Below are positions 1 through 8,963 of a DNA stretch of 44,007 nucleotides, one piece after another. Source of the DNA: an uncultured Paracoccaceae bacterium (lineage in GTDB: Bacteria; Pseudomonadota; Alphaproteobacteria; Rhodobacterales; Rhodobacteraceae); NCBI GenBank assembly GCA_937872465.1, contig CALMSR010000079.1:1-44007 (forward strand), written 5' to 3'. Below the pieces are notes generated by a model. It did no database searches. It worked only from the letters and a program-made list of their open reading frames with translations, and was not told the origin of the DNA. The number at the start of each line of letters is the position of its first letter. Positions within the stretch are counted from its first letter, which is position 1. A program made the position numbers and the translations under genes.

Positions 1-67
1 TCTATGCCGGTGGGGTGAAATGCATTTACCTCAGCCCGCCCCACAAGGGGCGCCCCGGTTGCGAGCG

Positions 68-268
68 CTAGGGGGAAAACCGCCGAGGGGTTCGGGGCTT
101 CAGCCCGCCGTAGGCCAGCTCCTGGATGCGGTAGGCGATGCGGTTCTCGAGGTGGCGGCGGTTGAAGGGCGGCGGCTCGGTCTCGAACAGCGTGCGCCAC
201 TCGGCCTTCAGCTCCGGCATCGGCATGATCTTGAGCGCGGCGACGCGCGCAGGGATCGGGTCGGTCAT
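68..268 (-). pseudogene. Truncated DUF2924 prophage protein
   Basis: A 66-residue reading frame beginning MTDPIPARVAAL and containing PPPFNRRHLENRIAYRIQ, which is the conserved N-terminal part of DUF2924 proteins. In alphaproteobacterial prophages these sit directly upstream of a large serine recombinase. Family members are usually about 150 residues or longer, so roughly the C-terminal half is missing: the frame leaves the family pattern after GGLKPRT and stops. No recombinase follows in the remaining 67 bases on the left. The function of DUF2924 is not established. Probably a broken gene at the edge of the prophage remnant. Confidence 0.7.
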
Positions 269-334
269 GCGGTTCTCCGTCGTTTCGGTTTCGCATGACC
301 GCTCTGGTCGGGCAGGAAGTGTAGGAAACTTTCT

Positions 335-368
335 CCCGACAACTCAGATAGTTGGCTTGACTGTCGGG
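335..368. repeat. Nested inverted repeat before the DUF6511 gene
   Basis: The 143-bp space between the divergent DUF2924 and DUF6511 genes contains CCCGACA (335-341) paired with TGTCGGG (362-368). Inside it CAACT (340-344) pairs with AGTTG (350-354). It could be a phage operator or a transcript hairpin. No further evidence distinguishes these. Confidence 0.35.
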
Positions 369-411
369 CCCTGAGGCGGATCACCGAGATCGCCAGCGTG
401 AGGTTCGCGCC

Positions 412-1176
412 ATGTCCATCTGCGCCGTCTGCCGCCGAGAGGCCCGCGGCCACGGCTGGTTCGACGCCCGCTTCAAGGTCTCCGACCCTCGTCGCGAACG
501 CTCCCGCCACCGGCTCTGCGGCCGGACCTGCCAGGACATCTGCCATCGGAGACGCGGCATGATCGATCCCACCGCCAACGAGCAGGCCGCGATGGCGGCC
601 GGCGGCGACGCGGCCGGCGCGTACCTGGAAAGCCTAGAGAAGTCCGACCTCGCGACGCTCAGCCAGCCCGAGTGGCGGCAGCTGATCGAGATCGTGGTCA
701 CCGGCTACTGCGACACCCTGCGCGAGCTCGGGCTGCCGTGGAACTGGCGCATTGGTCCCGCGAGCCGCCCGGTCAGCGACGAGACCTATGTCGCGCGGGC
801 CTTCACGCCGGTGGGCGTGGGCCTGCGACCGTTCTCGGTCGGTCATGTCGAGCAGCCATGGCGCAGGCCGCGCACGCCCGGCGATCTGACGATCCGCTGG
901 AAGAGGCGGTCGCGTGCGCTTGTGGCCGACAGCTGGGGTGCGGTCGAGGCGCTGCTCGCCGAGGAGCTGGAAGCCTACGAGGTCGAGATCCTCGACGGCG
1001 CCACCGTGAAGCGGACGCTCGCCACGACCACGACCAGCGTCACCTACACCGCCGCTCAGCAGACCGCCGACTGGGGCGCGCTGCTCGGTCCCGGCGACAC
1101 GCTCGACGTCCGCATCCTCCAGCTCTCCGCGCTCGTCGGCCGCGGCACCCCGAAATCCGTCACCTTGCAGTTCTGA
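412..1176 (+). pseudogene. Chimeric gene: DUF6511 N-terminus fused to tail TIM-barrel protein C-terminus
   Basis: An open frame of 254 residues made from two unrelated phage genes. Residues 1 to about 105 are a DUF6511 protein: paired cysteines (C4, C7, then C36, C40, C44) suggest a zinc site, followed by NEQAAMAAGGDAAGAYLE and a Trp-rich helix. From about residue 106 (near position 725) the sequence becomes the C-terminus of the large GTA/lambda-type tail protein with a glycoside-hydrolase-like TIM barrel: NWRIGPASRPVSDE, PFSVGHVEQPWRRPR, then a beta-rich end with VEILDGATVKRTL. In intact phages of this type these genes lie at opposite ends of the genome, so an internal deletion has probably joined them in frame. 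No function is expected for the hybrid. Confidence 0.7.
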
Positions 1177-1184
1177 AGGCACTC

Positions 1185-3089
1185 ATGCCCGACACCAGCA
1201 CACATCTCCTGCTGCCGTATCTCCTGGCGGCGCAGGCGCAGAAGCACGTCACCGTCAACGAGGCGCTGCGCCTGCTCGACGGACTCGTACAGCTCGCCGT
1301 TCTCGACCGGCACCTGACCGCGCCGCCGGCGAGCCCGGCCGACGGCGACCGTTACGTCGTCGCCTCGGGCGCGACAGGCGCCTGGAGCGGCTGGGACCTC
1401 AACGTCGCCTACTACGTCGACGGCGCCTGGATGCGGCTGGTGCCGCGGCCGGGCTGGCAGGCTTGGGTGGTCGACGAGGCGACCTTCCTCGCCTGGAACG
1501 GCAGTGCCTGGGTCGCCGCCGGGCTGCCGGCCTTCTTCTCCGACGCGGTCTTCGAGCTCGCCCATGATGGCGATCTTACTCGGCGGGCGGTGTTCGATCT
1601 CGCGGCGATCGCGGCGGGCGCGACCCGCAGCTTCGCGCTGCCCGACGTCTCGACCGAGCTCGCCGGCCTCTCGGGCGCGCAGACCTTCGACGGCGACAAG
1701 ACCTTCGCAGGCGAACTCGAAGCGAGCGGGCCAGTGGCGACGATCGGCACCGCGTCGGGGAACGCGACCTACGGCCTCGGCACCGGGGCGACGGCGGCCG
1801 GCGCCATCAAGACGGTGAACCTCGGCACCGGTGGCGCGGCAGGCTCGGACACCGTCGTCAACATCGGCTCGGACGTGGCCGGCGCCGACGGCAACATGGT
1901 GGTCAACACCCCCACCGTCACCTTCGCCAATGGCGTCACCGTCGTCGGCATGCCGCAGGCGAACCTCACGGCGCTGCTGCTTGGGCTCGGTGGTGCGGTC
2001 GCCGATGCCTGGAACCGGCTCTCGGTCAACACCCCGGCGGTGCTCCTGAACAACGCAGGCAGCTCGATCGAGGCGACGGTCAACAAGGCCGCACCCGGCA
2101 ACGACGCCGCCTTCGCCTTCAAGACCGGCTTCAGCGCCCGGGCGCTGATCGGACTGCTCGGAACCGATGACTTCAGCTTCAAGGTCAGCCCGGACGGCTC
2201 GGCCTACTTCGACGCGATCCTGATCGACCGCACCTCCGGACGAGTCGAGTTGCCGAAGCCGGCAATCCTGCCCGCCGCGAGCAGCGCCCCGGCGGCGCCG
2301 GCATCGGGGAAGCTGGCGCTCTTTGCTCGCAGCCGCGCCGGCCAGCCTTGGCTCGACGCCATGCGCCCGAACGGCCGCGACTTCTCGCTGCAGCCGCATC
2401 TCGGGTTGGCGCGGCCAGCGACCTGGCAGCCGTCGTCGGGCGCCACCATCGCCACCGAGGGCATGTCGAACTCCACCGTCGGCACGGTCTCGACGCCGGG
2501 GCTTGCGGCCACCTCGCTCGCGGCCAGCATGCGGCGCTGGCGTCTGACCTCTGCGGCCGTGGTTGACTCTGCCGCTGATCAGCGGAGCGGCGTCTTCACT
2601 TGCTGGCGTGGCAATGCCGCCGGACTTGGCGGTTGGACCCTTGTGACCCGCATCTCGCTCGCCACGCTGCAGGCGACCGGCATGGCGTTCTTTGGCCTCT
2701 ATGGCTCGACCGCGGCGCTCGCCACGACCCTTGCGCTGAGCGCCGTCGTCAGTTGCATCGGCATCGGCTTCCAGCGCGGCACCCACACGCGCTGGCAGCT
2801 CGTGGCGAACGACGCAAGCGGGTCACCGACCCTCGTCGACATGGGCGCGAGCTTCGCCATCGCCACCGGTGGGGTGCTGACCCTGACGATCGCGGCAGCG
2901 CCGAATGCTAGCTCGGTCTGGGTGCGGGTCGTGGACGAGGTGAGCGGCGCCGTCTTCGAGCAGGAAGTGACCGCCGACCTGCCAGCGGCGAACCAGTTCC
3001 TCAGCCCCCGGCTCTTCATGAACAACGGATCCACCGCGGCCGCCGTCGCCTTCGACTGCTCAGGCGTCTACCTCGAGACCGATTTCTGA
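1185..3089 (+). CDS. DUF2793 phage tail-associated protein
   Basis: 634 residues. The N-terminal 100 or so residues are a DUF2793 domain (LLPYLLAAQAQKHVTVNEAL, then DGDRYVVASGATGAWSG and WQAWVVDEATFLAWNG). The rest is long and rich in Ala, Gly and Thr with a beta-strand pattern, as in phage tail or fibre extensions; a C-terminal module from about residue 450 looks like a lectin- or fibre-type beta sandwich. The ATG at 1185, eight bases after the stop of the upstream chimera, is chosen because the DUF2793 signature starts a few residues later; longer reading of the frame is spurious. In related prophages this gene follows the TIM-barrel tail protein, as its remnant does here. It looks intact. 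Confidence 0.75.
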   Translation: MPDTSTHLLLPYLLAAQAQKHVTVNEALRLLDGLVQLAVLDRHLTAPPASPADGDRYVVASGATGAWSGWDLNVAYYVDGAWMRLVPRPGWQAWVVDEATFLAWNGSAWVAAGLPAFFSDAVFELAHDGDLTRRAVFDLAAIAAGATRSFALPDVSTELAGLSGAQTFDGDKTFAGELEASGPVATIGTASGNATYGLGTGATAAGAIKTVNLGTGGAAGSDTVVNIGSDVAGADGNMVVNTPTVTFANGVTVVGMPQANLTALLLGLGGAVADAWNRLSVNTPAVLLNNAGSSIEATVNKAAPGNDAAFAFKTGFSARALIGLLGTDDFSFKVSPDGSAYFDAILIDRTSGRVELPKPAILPAASSAPAAPASGKLALFARSRAGQPWLDAMRPNGRDFSLQPHLGLARPATWQPSSGATIATEGMSNSTVGTVSTPGLAATSLAASMRRWRLTSAAVVDSAADQRSGVFTCWRGNAAGLGGWTLVTRISLATLQATGMAFFGLYGSTAALATTLALSAVVSCIGIGFQRGTHTRWQLVANDASGSPTLVDMGASFAIATGGVLTLTIAAAPNASSVWVRVVDEVSGAVFEQEVTADLPAANQFLSPRLFMNNGSTAAAVAFDCSGVYLETDF

Positions 3090-3155
3090 TCCCATCGACC
3101 GGGGGCAACGGCGGGGTCGGCACGAGCCGGCCCCGGCCCCCTGATCTGGAGACTG

Positions 3156-3485
3156 ATGATGACTCCGCCCCGTCGGGAGGCCGTCCGCCCGTCCGACCAC
3201 GACCTGGAGCAAATGCCGGAGCGGGCCGCGGAGGAAGGCTGCGGCGGGCGCTCCGACGTCGGCCTCGGCGGCAAGGCCTCGAAGCACTTCGAGGGCATCG
3301 CCTTTGACATCGTCATGGCGAACCACGATCCGGAGGCGTTCGAGGCGGCGGCGCGGCGCTCCCATATCGACCTTGACCCGGCGTGGAGCCGGCGGGAGCC
3401 GCTCCCGAAGCACGCGACTGCCTTCGCCGAGAGCCCCGCCCGATCTTCGGCGGCCGAGTGGCCCGTCGGCTACCCCGAGCCCTGA
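3156..3485 (+). CDS. Hypothetical protein at the prophage edge
   Basis: 109 residues, hydrophilic, with no signal peptide or membrane segment. It follows the DUF2793 gene where small DUF6127-type proteins are usual, and its first 30 residues (an acidic helix with DHDLEQMPERAAEEG) are loosely like such proteins, but the remainder is not recognised. The frame ends at the point where the minus-strand exporter operon begins, and its 3' third overlaps the extended end of the four-TM gene on the other strand. This overlap suggests a prophage/chromosome junction near 3486. It could be a hybrid reading frame. Confidence 0.4.
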   Translation: MMTPPRREAVRPSDHDLEQMPERAAEEGCGGRSDVGLGGKASKHFEGIAFDIVMANHDPEAFEAAARRSHIDLDPAWSRREPLPKHATAFAESPARSSAAEWPVGYPEP

Positions 3486-3867
3486 ATGCCGAGATGGCAA
3501 TGGCCAGCCACACCACCGTTCGCAGGGTCATTGCCCCTACGGTGCGGGCCTCGTAGGCGCCGCCCCCCGCGACATGGAGTCCGAAGGCGGCAAAGACGGC
3601 GAGCGTCGCAATCGCGATCGCGGCGGACAGCCAGGCCGCCCAGCACCGCCGCGCGAGCAGCCCGAGACCTGCCGCCACATAGGCGAAGCCCGCGACGGTG
3701 TTGAACCAGAGCACGAACGGCACCGCATCGCCAACCGCCGCCCGTGCCGCCGCGCCGCCGAAGAGCGCCCGGCCGCCGGAGGCGATGGTGAGGATCCCGA
3801 ACACGATCGCCACGCCGGCGGCGATCCGCATCCCGGTACGCGCCGGACCTGTCCGTGTCATGCTCAT
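3313..3867 (-). CDS. Four-TM membrane protein, last gene of the exporter operon
   Basis: 184 residues by translation. Hydrophobic segments lie at about 13-31, 47-71, 76-97 and 113-128. The start is fixed by an ATGA overlap with the stop of the ATP-binding gene (3864-3867), so the two are translationally coupled. After residue 128 the sequence turns into a basic, low-complexity tail (RARGSRRATRPPKIGRGSR) that runs antisense through the end of the prophage gene. The natural C-terminus has therefore probably been replaced at a junction near 3486-3495. Role unknown; its place in the operon suggests an accessory part of the exporter. Confidence 0.55.
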   Translation of the reverse strand: MSMTRTGPARTGMRIAAGVAIVFGILTIASGGRALFGGAAARAAVGDAVPFVLWFNTVAGFAYVAAGLGLLARRCWAAWLSAAIAIATLAVFAAFGLHVAGGGAYEARTVGAMTLRTVVWLAIAISAFRARGSRRATRPPKIGRGSRRRQSRASGAAPAGSTPGQGRYGSAAPPPRTPPDRGSP

Positions 3868-4565
3868 GCTCCCTCTTGGGACTCCAACCGCCCGTCGCGA
3901 AGATGGAAGATCCGGTCGAACCGGTCGTAGATCTTCTCGTCGTGGGTCACGGCGATGATGCAGGCGTCCTGCTCGGCGGCGAGCCGGCGCAGCAGGTCCA
4001 TGACGATGCCCGCGCGATGGGAATCGAGCGCGGCGGTCGGCTCGTCGGCGAGGATGATGCGCGGGCTGTTCGCCAGGGCGCGCGCGATCGCCACCCGCTG
4101 CGCCTCGCCGCCCGAGAGCTTCGCCGGCATCGCGTCCTTGCGGTTGCCTACCTCGAGGTAGTCGAGCAGCTCGACGGCGCGGCGGCGAGCGGTCGCGCCG
4201 TCGTGGCCGGCGAGGTGCAGGACGAGCGCCACGTTGTCGGTGGCGTCGAGAAACGGCAGCAGGTTGTGGAACTGGAAGATGAAGCCGATCTTGTCGAGCC
4301 GCAGCCGCCGGAGGTTCCCGCGCAGCCAGCGGCCGTCGAAGACCGTCTCGCCGTCGAGGACCATCCGCCCGGCATCGGGGTCGAGGATGCAGCCGATGAC
4401 GTTGAGCAGCGTCGTCTTGCCCGATCCCGACGGCCCGAGCAGCGCCACGACCTCGCCCGCCGCCACGGAGAGCCCGACCTCGCGCAGCGCATCGACGCGA
4501 GCCTCGCCCTCGCCGAAATGCTTGGAGATGCCGGAGATTTCGACGAGCGTGTCGCGCGGCGCCAT
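3864..4565 (-). CDS. ABC transporter ATP-binding protein (LolD/MacB/DevA type)
   Basis: 233 residues, a single nucleotide-binding domain. Walker A is GPSGSGKT (44-51), the Q-loop glutamine is Q98 (FIFQFHNLLP), the ABC signature LSGGEAQ starts near 150, Walker B is ILADEP (about 170) and the H-loop histidine is in VTHDE (H208). The FQFHNLLP segment is typical of the MacB/LolD/DevA subfamily that drives mechanotransmission exporters with an FtsX-like permease. It starts 3 bp after the permease stop. Together with the adaptor and permease it should form a tripartite efflux or lipid/peptide export pump in the inner membrane. The substrate cannot be told from sequence. Confidence 0.9.
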   Translation of the reverse strand: MAPRDTLVEISGISKHFGEGEARVDALREVGLSVAAGEVVALLGPSGSGKTTLLNVIGCILDPDAGRMVLDGETVFDGRWLRGNLRRLRLDKIGFIFQFHNLLPFLDATDNVALVLHLAGHDGATARRRAVELLDYLEVGNRKDAMPAKLSGGEAQRVAIARALANSPRIILADEPTAALDSHRAGIVMDLLRRLAAEQDACIIAVTHDEKIYDRFDRIFHLRDGRLESQEGA

Positions 4566-4568
4566 CCC

Positions 4569-5702
4569 TCACCCCCCGAGCGCGGTCGCGGGATCGACCC
4601 TGAGCGCCGCCCGGACGCCGAGGCCGCTCGCCGCGATGCAGACGACGAAGACGATGCCGGCAAGCGCCAGCGCGTTCACCGGCTCGAGCACCACGCGCCG
4701 CGGAAAGACGTCCTTGATGAGCATCACGAGGATCAGCCCGAAGGCCCAGCCGACGCCGCCGAGCGCCAGCGACTGCTGGACGATGAGGCCGACGATGGTG
4801 CGGTCGGGCGCGCCGATCAGCTTCAGGGTGGCGATCTGGCGCAGCTTCTCCATGGTCATCGTGTAGATGATAAGCGCGATCACCACCGCCGAGACGGCGA
4901 GCAGGATGCCCATGAAGAGCCCGATCTGCCGGCGGGCGCGGTCGACGACGGAGGCGGTGAGCAGGTGCTCCTGCTCGGCCTCGGTCAGCGCCGCGAGGTG
5001 CTTCCAGCGGCGGACGGTCTCGACCACGGCCTCGGCGGAGGCGCCGGGCGCGAGGCGCGCCACCACGGCGTTGACCGTGTTCTTGCCCTCGATCGCCGCG
5101 CCACGCGCGATCTGGACCCGCGCGGCCGGCGGCGCGAGCTCGAACTGGAGCCGCTGGGCATCGCGCAGCGGCAGGTAGATCGCGGGGTCACCGCCGGAAT
5201 TGACCTGATCCCGGACGAGGCCGACGACCTCGAACGTGTCGCGCCCGAGCGGGATGCGGTCGCCGAGCGCCAGCCCGGCCCCGACGTCGGCGACGATCTC
5301 GTGGTGGCTGCGCCCGATCGGCCGCCCGGCGGCCAGATCGCTCGGCGCGCCGAGCCGGCCCGGCTCGACCCCGACGAGGTAGAGCCGGTGCGTCCGCCCG
5401 CCGAAGGTGGCCTCGGCGGTCTGGTAGGTCAGGCTGCCCGCCTCCTCGACGCCGTGCAGGCGCGCGATCGCGTCGCGGGTGTCGCCGGGGATGCGCGACG
5501 CCTCGGCGAACGGACCCTGCGTGCGGGCCTCCACCACCCAGACGTCGGCATCCGGCGCCCGGACGATGGTCAGCGCATCGACGACGAGGCCGTTGTAGAT
5601 GCCGATCATCGACAGCACGACCGCCATCAGCAGGCTGAGCCCGAGGCAGGTCAGCAGGAAGCGGAAGAGGTTGTGGCGCACGTCACGGAAGGCGAGGTTC
5701 AT
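4569..5702 (-). CDS. ABC transporter permease, FtsX/DevC family
   Basis: 377 residues. It has the FtsX-type layout: one N-terminal membrane helix (about 12-35), a large periplasmic MacB-like domain (about 40-250) and three C-terminal helices (about 265-290, 310-335, 345-370). The stretch YTMTMEKLRQIATLKLIGA before the third helix is the characteristic coupling region of DevC/MacB permeases. The start overlaps the adaptor stop by 4 bp (ATGA). It is the channel-side partner of the ATPase at 3864-4565. The gene appears complete. Confidence 0.88.
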   Translation of the reverse strand: MNLAFRDVRHNLFRFLLTCLGLSLLMAVVLSMIGIYNGLVVDALTIVRAPDADVWVVEARTQGPFAEASRIPGDTRDAIARLHGVEEAGSLTYQTAEATFGGRTHRLYLVGVEPGRLGAPSDLAAGRPIGRSHHEIVADVGAGLALGDRIPLGRDTFEVVGLVRDQVNSGGDPAIYLPLRDAQRLQFELAPPAARVQIARGAAIEGKNTVNAVVARLAPGASAEAVVETVRRWKHLAALTEAEQEHLLTASVVDRARRQIGLFMGILLAVSAVVIALIIYTMTMEKLRQIATLKLIGAPDRTIVGLIVQQSLALGGVGWAFGLILVMLIKDVFPRRVVLEPVNALALAGIVFVVCIAASGLGVRAALRVDPATALGG

Positions 5703-6862
5703 CGCTCGCCCTCCGGCCGCACCCGCGCCCGGCGGCCTTCCTCGACGCCATCGAGGCGCGTCGCGACGATCTGCGCGCCTTCCGGCAGGCCGCCGGCCAC
5801 CTCAAGTCGCGCGTCCTCGCTGCGGTGGCCGAAGCTCAGCTCCGCCCGCACCAGCCGGCCATCTTCGATCAGCCAGACCCGGCCCGTGCTGCCGTCGAAG
5901 CCGCTGACTGCGAGCTCGGGCACGAGCAGCGCATGGTCGAGCTCGGCCACGGTGATCCAGACCTCGACCTGCTCGCCGAGATGGACCCGCGGCGGGCACT
6001 GGCCGCACTTCACCCAGACGCGGCGCTCCTCGTTCACCCGGTCGCTCTCGATGCCGATCCGCGCCACGGTCGCGGGGAAGATCGTCCGGGGCTGCGAACG
6101 CAGGCGGACCTCGGCGATCTGGCCCTCCTCGATCGCGCCGGCCCGGCCCTCGTCGATATAGGCGAGCGCCCAGATCGTCTCGGGTGCCATCAGCGTGAAG
6201 ATCACCTGTCCGGGCGCCACCACCGTTCCGGCCTCGACATGGCGCTCGACGACCACGGCGTCGAAGGGCGCCCGCAGGACGTGCTGCTCGAGGACCGTCC
6301 GCTCGTAGCCGAGCGCCGCCTCGGCGTCGGCGACCAGGGCCTGGGCGACATCGACCTCGCTCCGGGCCACGGACAGGTCGGCCGCCGCGACCTCCGCGTC
6401 GCGCTGCGCCTCGTCGGCGGTCTGCTGCGAGGCCGCATTCCGGCTTAGAAGGCTCTGCTGGCGGGCGTTCGCGCCCTGGCGCTGCGCGAGCACGGCGCCG
6501 GCCCGATCGACATTGGCCTCGGCCTTCCTGACCGCCACCTCTGCCGCCAGCTTCGCCGCCTCCGCCCGCCGCACCCGCGCTTCCTGGTCGGCGGCGCTCA
6601 GCCGCGCGAGCACGTCGCCCTTGGCCACCTCGTCGCCATGGTCGGCGTCGAGCTCGGTCAGGGCGGCGCCGACCTCGAAGCCGACCCGCGACAGCATCCG
6701 CGCCTCGACCGTGCCGAGGCCGAAGACACGGATGGTGACCTTCTCCTCCGGCTCGACCACGCTCACGCCTATCGGTCGCACGGCGAGGATCGCGTAGACG
6801 ATGGCGGCGAGCGCTGCCAGCGCGAGAAGGCCGAGGGCGACGCGAGGCAGGGAGAGCTTCAC
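5699..6862 (-). CDS. HlyD/MacA-family periplasmic adaptor
   Basis: 387 residues. One N-terminal membrane anchor (about 7-27) is followed by a biotinyl-lipoyl-like half, a long Ala/Glu/Gln-rich coiled-coil hairpin (about 95-190: AAEVAVRKAEANVDRAG and following), the second lipoyl half and beta-barrel domains. These are the marks of membrane-fusion proteins of DevB/MacA type that bridge an inner-membrane ABC permease to an outer-membrane channel. No TolC-like gene is present in the window, so the outer channel is presumably encoded elsewhere. It overlaps the TetR stop by 4 bp. Confidence 0.88.
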   Translation of the reverse strand: MKLSLPRVALGLLALAALAAIVYAILAVRPIGVSVVEPEEKVTIRVFGLGTVEARMLSRVGFEVGAALTELDADHGDEVAKGDVLARLSAADQEARVRRAEAAKLAAEVAVRKAEANVDRAGAVLAQRQGANARQQSLLSRNAASQQTADEAQRDAEVAAADLSVARSEVDVAQALVADAEAALGYERTVLEQHVLRAPFDAVVVERHVEAGTVVAPGQVIFTLMAPETIWALAYIDEGRAGAIEEGQIAEVRLRSQPRTIFPATVARIGIESDRVNEERRVWVKCGQCPPRVHLGEQVEVWITVAELDHALLVPELAVSGFDGSTGRVWLIEDGRLVRAELSFGHRSEDARLEVAGGLPEGAQIVATRLDGVEEGRRARVRPEGER

Positions 6863-7479
6863 GACCCGTCCTCCCCCGCCGTCGACGACGGACGAAGCAG
6901 CGCCAGCTGGACGGCGAGGAGCCGCGCTCCCTCCGCCTCGAGCGCGAAGCCCTTCCGGTTCAGCGACCAGCGTACCGCCAGGCCCTGCACGAGCCCGATG
7001 AGCAGGAAGGCCACGTCGTCGGGATCGAGGTCATCCCGCATCTCGCCGTCCTTCTGCGCCCGCAGGACCTCGTCGGCGATCGTCCGGTGGAAGCGGCGCA
7101 TCAGATCGAGGAAGCGCGCGCGAAGGGCATCGTTCTCGACATGCAGCTCGCGCGAGAACAGGATCGCCGGGATGGCGGGCGTCGCCTCGATCAGGCGAAG
7201 CTGGGCGCCGACGAGATCGCTGACCCGCTCGACTGGCCCCGACGGTCGGCCGAGCGCGCCGCCCCAAGCTGCCGTCATCCGGTCGGCAACGGTTTCGGCG
7301 ACGGCCTGCCAGATGGCCTGCTTCGTGCGGAAGTGCCGGAAGATGGCCGGCTGGCTCAGGCCGATCTCGGCGGCGATCGCCTCGGTCGTCAGTCGATCCG
7401 GCCCCATCGCGTCCGACAGCCGCAGGGCCGCCGACACGATCTCCGACCTTCGCTCCTCTGCGGTCTTGCGCAACATCAT
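6859..7479 (-). CDS. TetR/AcrR-family repressor of the exporter operon
   Basis: 206 residues. The N-terminal helix-turn-helix is clear (LTTEAIAAEIGLSQPAIFRHF, about residues 29-49); the C-terminal all-helical ligand domain is unlike a named subgroup. It is the first gene of a run of five minus-strand genes with overlapping stops and starts. The operator-like palindrome 11 bp before its start makes autoregulation of the whole exporter operon likely. The first of two adjacent ATG codons (7479) is used here; the second would remove one residue. Confidence 0.88.
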   Translation of the reverse strand: MMLRKTAEERRSEIVSAALRLSDAMGPDRLTTEAIAAEIGLSQPAIFRHFRTKQAIWQAVAETVADRMTAAWGGALGRPSGPVERVSDLVGAQLRLIEATPAIPAILFSRELHVENDALRARFLDLMRRFHRTIADEVLRAQKDGEMRDDLDPDDVAFLLIGLVQGLAVRWSLNRKGFALEAEGARLLAVQLALLRPSSTAGEDGS

Positions 7480-7489
7480 GGCGATCCCA

Positions 7490-7507
7490 TTAGTGAGTGA
7501 TAACTAA
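7490..7507. promoter_or_regulatory. Likely TetR operator
   Basis: TTAGT (7490-7494) and ACTAA (7503-7507) form a perfect inverted repeat with an 8-bp spacer, just upstream of the tetR start. Its size and AT-rich arms in very GC-rich surroundings fit a TetR-family operator covering the operon promoter. Confidence 0.6.
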
Positions 7508-7595
7508 CGTACCTCGACAGCGTTTCAAGGCGCATTCCCTTCCCTCCGCGATGCGGCGAGCGCGGGCCGGTCCCGTCCCGCCTTGCTGCCCCGGA

Positions 7596-8963
7596 TCAGG
7601 GATGTCGCGACGATGCGGCCCCGGGTCCACCGTCCGCTTCGACCGGAAGGCGAAGCGAGGCCTCGAAGCCCGACGATGACCCGGGGCGGGGCGATCGCAG
7701 GACGAGTTCGCTGCCGATGCGCTCCGCGATCGCGGCGACGATGGCGAGGCCGAGGCCGCTGCCGTCCGCCGCCTCGGTCGCCCGCTCGAAGCGGTCGGCG
7801 AGGCGGCCGAGCGCATCCGGCGGCACGACCGCCCCGTCGTTGGCGACCGTGAAGGTTCCGTCGGCGCGCAAGCCCACCGCCACCGGCGCGGCGCCGTCGC
7901 CGTGGCGGATGGCGTTGTCGACGAGGTTCCGGCAGATGATCCCGAAGGCGTCGGGGTCGAGGTCGGAGAGGACCGGGCGGTCCGGCAGGTCGAGGGTGAC
8001 CGCCGGGCTCCCGGCCGCGCGCCCCATGTCGTCGACGACGAGCCGGGCGACGCCGCGCAGGTCGCCCGCGTGGTCGAGCCGGAGCCGCCCGCCTTCGGCG
8101 CGTGCGAGCTGCATCAGCCGTTCTGCGAGGCGGGTGAGGCGCTTGAGGGTCGCCTCGATCTCCACCGCGCGGCGGACCGTGCCGGGGTCGGCGGCCTCGG
8201 ATCGCAGGCGCTGGACCTGGGCGATGGCGCCGGCGAGGGGCGTGCGGAACTCGTGGGCGGCGTTGGCGGCGAAGCTGCGCTCGGCCTCGAAGGCCGCCTC
8301 CAGGCGCGCGAGCAGGCCGTTCAGCGTGACCGCCACCGGCGCGATCTCCGCCGGCAGGTCCCCGGCCGGAACCGGCGACAGGTCGCGCTCGCTGCGCGCT
8401 TCGAGACGCGCCCGGAAGCGGCGCAGCGGCGCGAGGCTCAAGCGCACCGCAAGGACGATCGCGACGAGCGCGAGCGGGATCACCGCGAGAAGCGGCAGGC
8501 CGAGGCCCATGCGGATCTCGCGCGCGACGGCGGCGCGGTGGTCGAGCGGCTCGGCGATGGTGATCCGGACGCTGCCCCTGAGCGCCGCCTCGCTGTAGAA
8601 GCGGTGGGTCGCGGACCGCGCGAACCCGGGCCCGGCATAGGCGGGGAAGATTGCCGGATCGGCGGTATGGGACTGGAGCAGGATGCGCCCCTCGGCGTCG
8701 CGGACGACATAGGTGAGGAACTCGTCGTGCTCGCGGATCGTCGCGAGCCGCTGGGTGACCCCGTCCTCGTCGCGCCCGACAATGTCGAGGACGGCGAGCG
8801 GCAGGAGGCGTTGCGCTGCTTCCTGGAGCGCCGAGTCGAAGACCCGGTCGATCTCGTGGCGCAGGATGACCGCCGTCATCGCGGCCGCCGCGATCCAGAG
8901 CACGGTCAGCAGGAGCCCGATCCCGAGGCCGAGGCGCCCCTCGAGGCTGCGCGGCACCCTCAT
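7596..8963 (-). CDS. Two-component sensor histidine kinase
   Basis: 455 residues. Membrane helices at about 11-35 and 153-175 bracket a periplasmic sensor of roughly 115 residues, followed by a HAMP-like linker, a dimerisation/phosphoacceptor domain with the H-box AANAAHEFRTPL (H237) and a HATPase domain with the N-box DNAIRHG (N350) and G-box GSGLGLAIV. This is the QseC/TctE-like class paired with OmpR-type regulators. The start at 8963 overlaps the regulator stop (ATGA), so the two are co-translated. The signal sensed is unknown; PepSY and envelope redox genes linked by shared operators suggest metal or envelope redox stress. Confidence 0.92.
   Translation of the reverse strand: MRVPRSLEGRLGLGIGLLLTVLWIAAAAMTAVILRHEIDRVFDSALQEAAQRLLPLAVLDIVGRDEDGVTQRLATIREHDEFLTYVVRDAEGRILLQSHTADPAIFPAYAGPGFARSATHRFYSEAALRGSVRITIAEPLDHRAAVAREIRMGLGLPLLAVIPLALVAIVLAVRLSLAPLRRFRARLEARSERDLSPVPAGDLPAEIAPVAVTLNGLLARLEAAFEAERSFAANAAHEFRTPLAGAIAQVQRLRSEAADPGTVRRAVEIEATLKRLTRLAERLMQLARAEGGRLRLDHAGDLRGVARLVVDDMGRAAGSPAVTLDLPDRPVLSDLDPDAFGIICRNLVDNAIRHGDGAAPVAVGLRADGTFTVANDGAVVPPDALGRLADRFERATEAADGSGLGLAIVAAIAERIGSELVLRSPRPGSSSGFEASLRLPVEADGGPGAASSRHP

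Noticed and set aside
1056..2786. Long open frame of 576 codons antisense to the DUF2793 gene
   Set aside because: It is a shadow of a GC-rich coding sequence: Arg/Gly/Ala-rich, no family pattern, fully covered by a recognised gene on the other strand.
3855..6161. Plus-strand open frame of 768 codons over the exporter operon
   Set aside because: Covers three coupled minus-strand genes with clear motifs; its own translation has no domain pattern.
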